Notes under the pieces: generated by a model
Told to the model about the DNA's origin: nothing
The model's database searches: none
Seen by the model: the letters and a program-made list of their open reading frames with translations, nothing else
Shown: positions 60,848 through 64,000 of the stretch, piece by piece
How the letters are laid out: the number at the start of each line of letters is the position of its first letter
Position numbering within the stretch: position 1 is the first letter of the stretch
Source of the DNA: Leucobacter zeae
Lineage (GTDB): Bacteria; Actinomycetota; Actinomycetes; Actinomycetales; Microbacteriaceae
Assembly (NCBI RefSeq): GCF_016758175.1
Contig: NZ_QYAB01000002.1
Span: 230,703 to 294,702 of the forward strand
Reading direction: 5' to 3'
Length of the DNA: 64,000 nucleotides
Position numbers and translations under genes: made by a program

Positions 60848-62869
60848 TCAGTCGTGGGGGGAATCGCTCGAGCAGCAGCCCGCGGGAGCGTCGGCGCCGT
60901 CGCCGGGTGCGCAGCTCGCGCGCGCGTCCTCGGGGAGATCGAGCGCGGGGTTGCGGTCGAGGAAGCCGTGCGGCTTGAACCAGAACCCCGAGTAGTCGAC
61001 GGGCATGATGGGCCAGTCCTCGGTGCGCGGGAAGTGCGTCGGACCGAAGACGTGCCACAGCACGAGGTCCTCGCCGTCGAGCGAGCGGTTCCGCCGCGTC
61101 CACTCGGGGAGGCCGGCGCCCGGGGCGTGCGCGTTCGGGTAGGGGCCTGCGGGGTAGAGCTCGTCGGGGGCGTATCGCGTGCCCCAGAGGTGCTTCGTCG
61201 CGAAGTTCGCGCGGCCGTGCACGCTCGACTCGGGCTGTGCGGCGAGCAGTCCCTTGCCCTCGGGGATCAGCCGGTAGCCGGTCGGCTGTCCGACGTGGTT
61301 CTTCCGGTGCGCCGAGCGCACCTCCCAGACGCGGCTCGTGAGCCCGTCGGCGAGGCGCTGCGCCTCCAGCTCGGTCGCAAGCTGCGTGTCCGACCAGGTG
61401 AACGCGTTGCCGTACGGGTTGTCGGGGCCCGTGGGAATGCGCACGGTCTCGATCTCGTGCAGTGTGTTGTCCTCGCCGTCGATCGCAGCGTCGATGCGCG
61501 CGCAGAAGAGGTGCTGGTGCACGGGGGTGAAGATGCCAGGAGCGATCTCGGTCGCGTGCGGATTCTCGGCCCCCGGGAGACCCGCGCCGGCGAACACGAT
61601 ACCGGTGGCCTTCGCCTCGACCTGGATCGAACCATCGAGGTAGAAGTACCAGAAGAACCCGTAGTCGTAGTTGCCGATCGTCGAGAAGGAGCTCACAACG
61701 AGGCGGCGGCTGCGGCGGACCTCCGGCCTGCCCTCGAGGTCGGTGTGCTTCCAGAGGATCCCGTAGTCCTCCTCGTGCATGCACACGGCCTGCGGAATCT
61801 TCACGGGGTTGCCGTGATCGTCGGGGACGAAGGCGTCGAAGTAGTGGATCACGCCGAGGCAGTCGCAGCCGAGGGAGAGGGAGTTCGCGTTCTTCCCGAG
61901 CAGGTACTCGCCGGCGTCGAAGTAGCTGATCCAGTGCCGACTGATGCTCGTGTCGCCGTAGGGCACCACCATCTCGGGCACGCTCGCGCGATGCGCGACC
62001 GAGCGGTCCTCGTCGCCGTCGCGGAAGGCGATCCGGTTCAGCACCAGTCCCTCCTGCTGCGTGAAGCCCACCCGGAACGTCCAGTTCTCCCACCGCACGA
62101 GGCTGCCGTCCACCGAGAAGCTCGGCCCCTCTGGCTGCGTGATCTCGATCGGCTTGAGCGATTCGCGCGTGGGTCCCTGCGTCTCGAGATCGTAGTTGCC
62201 GTGGGCCATCGGCACGGGGACGTCCCCCTCGTCGTCGATGCGGATGACGCGGCGCTCGGTGAGGTCGACGTGCACGACGAGCCCCTCGACCGGATGCGCC
62301 CACGGGCTGTCCCGCTCATCGAGCCGGAGGTAGGTGTGCGAGCGCACGATGCGCCTGCCGACCTCGTCCTCGCGGCCGAAGAAGCCGGGGGCGAGCGGGG
62401 AGCAGAACGCGAGCTCGATGTGCTCCTCGAGACCGCGCCGGCGCATGGCGGCCCGCCACTCCTCGGACGCCTGCACGATGACGGCGGCGTCCTCGTACTC
62501 CTCGAACAGGTACTGCGGCTGGCCGAAGGGCGCCTCGGTGTTCGGCAGCACCCGGAGGTCGTCGATCTCGCCGCGGCTCACGGAGACGAGGGCCTCGGAG
62601 GCGACGCCCGTATCGCGCTCCAGCAGCGTGACCAGGATCCGGCGGTCGAGCGGATCGCCCGGGCTCCACGCCGCGAGCGCCTCCTTCGACGGGTCGACCG
62701 CGAGCATGCGGGGCACGCGCGTGCGCTCGGTGAAGTGACCGGCGTCGGCGAGGATCCGCCTCGCCGCGGCGATCTCATCGCCGTTCAGCGGGTCGAGCGG
62801 GTGCGTCGCCTCGATCGGCGTCGTCACGCGGCTGCCGTGCGTGTGCGTCGGGTCCGGGCGGTGCGCCAT
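60848..62869 (-). CDS. Copper-containing primary amine oxidase
   Basis: A 673-residue copper amine oxidase that converts primary amines to aldehydes with release of ammonia and peroxide. The topaquinone precursor is Y401 in TIGNYDYGFFWYF; copper ligands are H451 and H453 (PVHQHLF) and H612 (GPTHFPRTEDWP); the catalytic base is D318 (SYFDAGEYLLG). C337 and C363 match the conserved disulfide. These lie about 20 residues after the positions I recall for the Arthrobacter globiformis enzyme. A Cys-rich C-terminus (CAPGDG..CCSSD) is unusual. No export signal is seen. It heads the transcript with the amidohydrolase and EthD genes. Confidence 0.93.
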   Translation of the reverse strand: MAHRPDPTHTHGSRVTTPIEATHPLDPLNGDEIAAARRILADAGHFTERTRVPRMLAVDPSKEALAAWSPGDPLDRRILVTLLERDTGVASEALVSVSRGEIDDLRVLPNTEAPFGQPQYLFEEYEDAAVIVQASEEWRAAMRRRGLEEHIELAFCSPLAPGFFGREDEVGRRIVRSHTYLRLDERDSPWAHPVEGLVVHVDLTERRVIRIDDEGDVPVPMAHGNYDLETQGPTRESLKPIEITQPEGPSFSVDGSLVRWENWTFRVGFTQQEGLVLNRIAFRDGDEDRSVAHRASVPEMVVPYGDTSISRHWISYFDAGEYLLGKNANSLSLGCDCLGVIHYFDAFVPDDHGNPVKIPQAVCMHEEDYGILWKHTDLEGRPEVRRSRRLVVSSFSTIGNYDYGFFWYFYLDGSIQVEAKATGIVFAGAGLPGAENPHATEIAPGIFTPVHQHLFCARIDAAIDGEDNTLHEIETVRIPTGPDNPYGNAFTWSDTQLATELEAQRLADGLTSRVWEVRSAHRKNHVGQPTGYRLIPEGKGLLAAQPESSVHGRANFATKHLWGTRYAPDELYPAGPYPNAHAPGAGLPEWTRRNRSLDGEDLVLWHVFGPTHFPRTEDWPIMPVDYSGFWFKPHGFLDRNPALDLPEDARASCAPGDGADAPAGCCSSDSPHD

Positions 62870-63119
62870 AGAAGTCGTCCTCGTCTCGTCGTGGCTCGGT
62901 GCGGCGGATCCCCGGTTCCGGCCGCGAGCGACGGGCGGAGGGACCCACCGTCATTATCGCGCCGGCTCGGTGCGGCCGGATTGTCCGAGGGCGCTGCCGC
63001 TTTGTCGTTCTGCGACCGATGCGATCGGGCCGGATCGCATGGCGCCGACGACCGGGAGGATGGACGCACAGCTGCGCGGGGCCGATACCCGTCCCCGCGG
63101 ATCGTGGAAGGGGACCTCA
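62870..63119. other. Divergent promoter region, amine oxidase/SDR
   Basis: Both genes must be read from here. I find no TTCTAC-type site and no clear palindrome, so these last genes may not belong to the island regulon. Confidence 0.4.
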
Positions 63120-63986
63120 ATGACGAGTGGGAGCAGCGGAGTACGGAACCGTGTGGTCGTGATCACCGGGGGTGGAACCGGGATCGGCGCGGCCATCGCG
63201 GAGCGCTACGCCTCGGAGGGGGCCAGAGTCGTCGTCGTCGGGCGGCGGCGCGAGCCGCTCGAGGAGGTGGCCGGCCGGATCGGCGCCGTCGCCGTCGTCG
63301 CGGATGCGTCCGACGGCGCGTCGGCGCGGGCCGCGGTCGCCGAGATCGTCGAGCGCTTCGGCACGATCGACGTGCTCGTCGCGAACGCCGGCGGGCACGG
63401 CTTCTCGCCGGTGGGAGAGACGAGCGACGACGACTGGGAGGCGGCGATCCGGGTAAACCTGTCGACCGCGTTCGTGATGGCGCGGGAGGCGCTGCCCGCG
63501 CTGCTCGGCACCGGAGCCGAACCGGGTGCCGAGGCGGGTGCGGCCGATCCGGAGCGGTCTGCAGGAGGACAGATCGTCATCGTGTCGTCGCTCGCCGGGC
63601 TCTTCGCCGGCCCGTCGGTCGCGGGCTACACGGTGGGCAAGCACGCGCTCATCGGCCTCACGCGGAGCCTGGCCCGCGACTACAGCAGAAGCGGCGTCCG
63701 CGTGAACGCCGTGTGCCCCGGATGGGTCCGTACGCCCATGGCCGACGCCGAGATGGACGAGTTCGCCGCGCATGCGCCCGAGATCGCCGACCGCGCGGCC
63801 GGATACGCCGCGGTGACCCGCGACGTCCCGCTCGGCCGCCCCGCGGAGCCGTCGGAGATCGCCGCGATCGTCCGCTTCCTCGGGTCGTCCGAGTCCTCCT
63901 ACATGACGGGCGCGGTCCTGGTTGCAGACGGCGGCGCGCACATCGTCGATCTGCCGACCGTCGCGTTCGAGCACGCGGGCATGTAG
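63120..63986 (+). CDS. Short-chain dehydrogenase/reductase
   Basis: A 288-residue classical SDR: TGGGTGIGAAIAE, NAGG, catalytic Ser in VSSLAGLF, YTVGK, and VNAVCPGWVRTPM. A Gly/Ala-rich insert (TGAEPGAEAGAADPE) lies before the active-site Ser. AAGGGG precedes the ATG. The gene is divergent from the copper amine oxidase and ends 14 bp before the window edge. Confidence 0.87.
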   Translation: MTSGSSGVRNRVVVITGGGTGIGAAIAERYASEGARVVVVGRRREPLEEVAGRIGAVAVVADASDGASARAAVAEIVERFGTIDVLVANAGGHGFSPVGETSDDDWEAAIRVNLSTAFVMAREALPALLGTGAEPGAEAGAADPERSAGGQIVIVSSLAGLFAGPSVAGYTVGKHALIGLTRSLARDYSRSGVRVNAVCPGWVRTPMADAEMDEFAAHAPEIADRAAGYAAVTRDVPLGRPAEPSEIAAIVRFLGSSESSYMTGAVLVADGGAHIVDLPTVAFEHAGM

Positions 63987-64000
63987 GCGGCACCGCCGGC

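Overview
The window is very GC-rich, has actinobacterial codon use, and carries at least three candidate leaderless promoters (a TANNNT or CATACT hexamer 6-7 nt before an ATG). This points to a high-GC actinobacterium, perhaps Micrococcales/Microbacteriaceae; the genus is an inference and cannot be fixed from the sequence alone. I see no tRNA, rRNA, CRISPR array, phage or transposase gene. Almost everything is carbon and nitrogen catabolism with its transporters and regulators.

Layout. (1) 1-11.4 kb is a histidine-utilisation neighbourhood: the 3' end of hutH, hutI and hutU, two IclR regulators, an NCS1 permease, a HisC-like aminotransferase and an APC permease. A decayed NmrA-type SDR lies directly behind hutI. 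(2) 11.4-18.3 kb is a homoprotocatechuate meta-cleavage cluster. It encodes an extradiol dioxygenase, semialdehyde dehydrogenase, GntR regulator, a FAH-RraA fusion, aldolase and hydratase. Two near-identical palindromes sit before hpaG and hpaH and are likely the GntR operators. (3) 18.5-23.8 kb is an oligopeptide-type ABC importer: lipoprotein, permease, permease-ATPase fusion and ATPase. (4) 23.9-30.8 kb holds a DEAD-box RNA helicase with a Gly/Arg tail, an aldehyde dehydrogenase, a GNAT-hydrolase fusion and a GABA-type aminotransferase. (5) 30.9-40.6 kb holds two paralogous LysR regulators around a five-gene operon (DoeA/EutD-like M24 hydrolase, class I aminotransferase, M20 deacylase, MFS transporter, SDR), followed by a GabD-like dehydrogenase. 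This could be a variant route for ectoine or a similar cyclic amidine. (6) 40.6-64 kb is a large unassigned catabolic island. It contains an operon of zinc alcohol dehydrogenase, aldo/keto reductase, two HSL-family hydrolases, MFS pump and NTF2-like protein. It also contains two metal amidohydrolases, two SDRs, a second aldo/keto reductase, an alpha/beta hydrolase, a methyltransferase-fold protein, a phosphotriesterase-like protein beside a ligand-less paralogue, a TetR regulator, a GMC oxidoreductase, an EthD-like protein and a copper amine oxidase.

The most interesting signal is a recurring operator-like sequence, TTCTAC-N4-GTAGAA with an A-rich flank. It lies in three divergent intergenic regions of the island (four sites), in a weak form before the TetR gene, and almost unchanged before the ABC importer 28 kb away. 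It suggests one regulon joining importer and island. Other notable items are the apparently dead phosphotriesterase paralogue, two aldo/keto reductases lacking the catalytic His, a methyltransferase-like protein with an eroded SAM motif, the FAH-RraA fusion, a three-copy inverted-repeat element with GCACCGATTC ends, and three 59-bp hairpins in a low-complexity gap.
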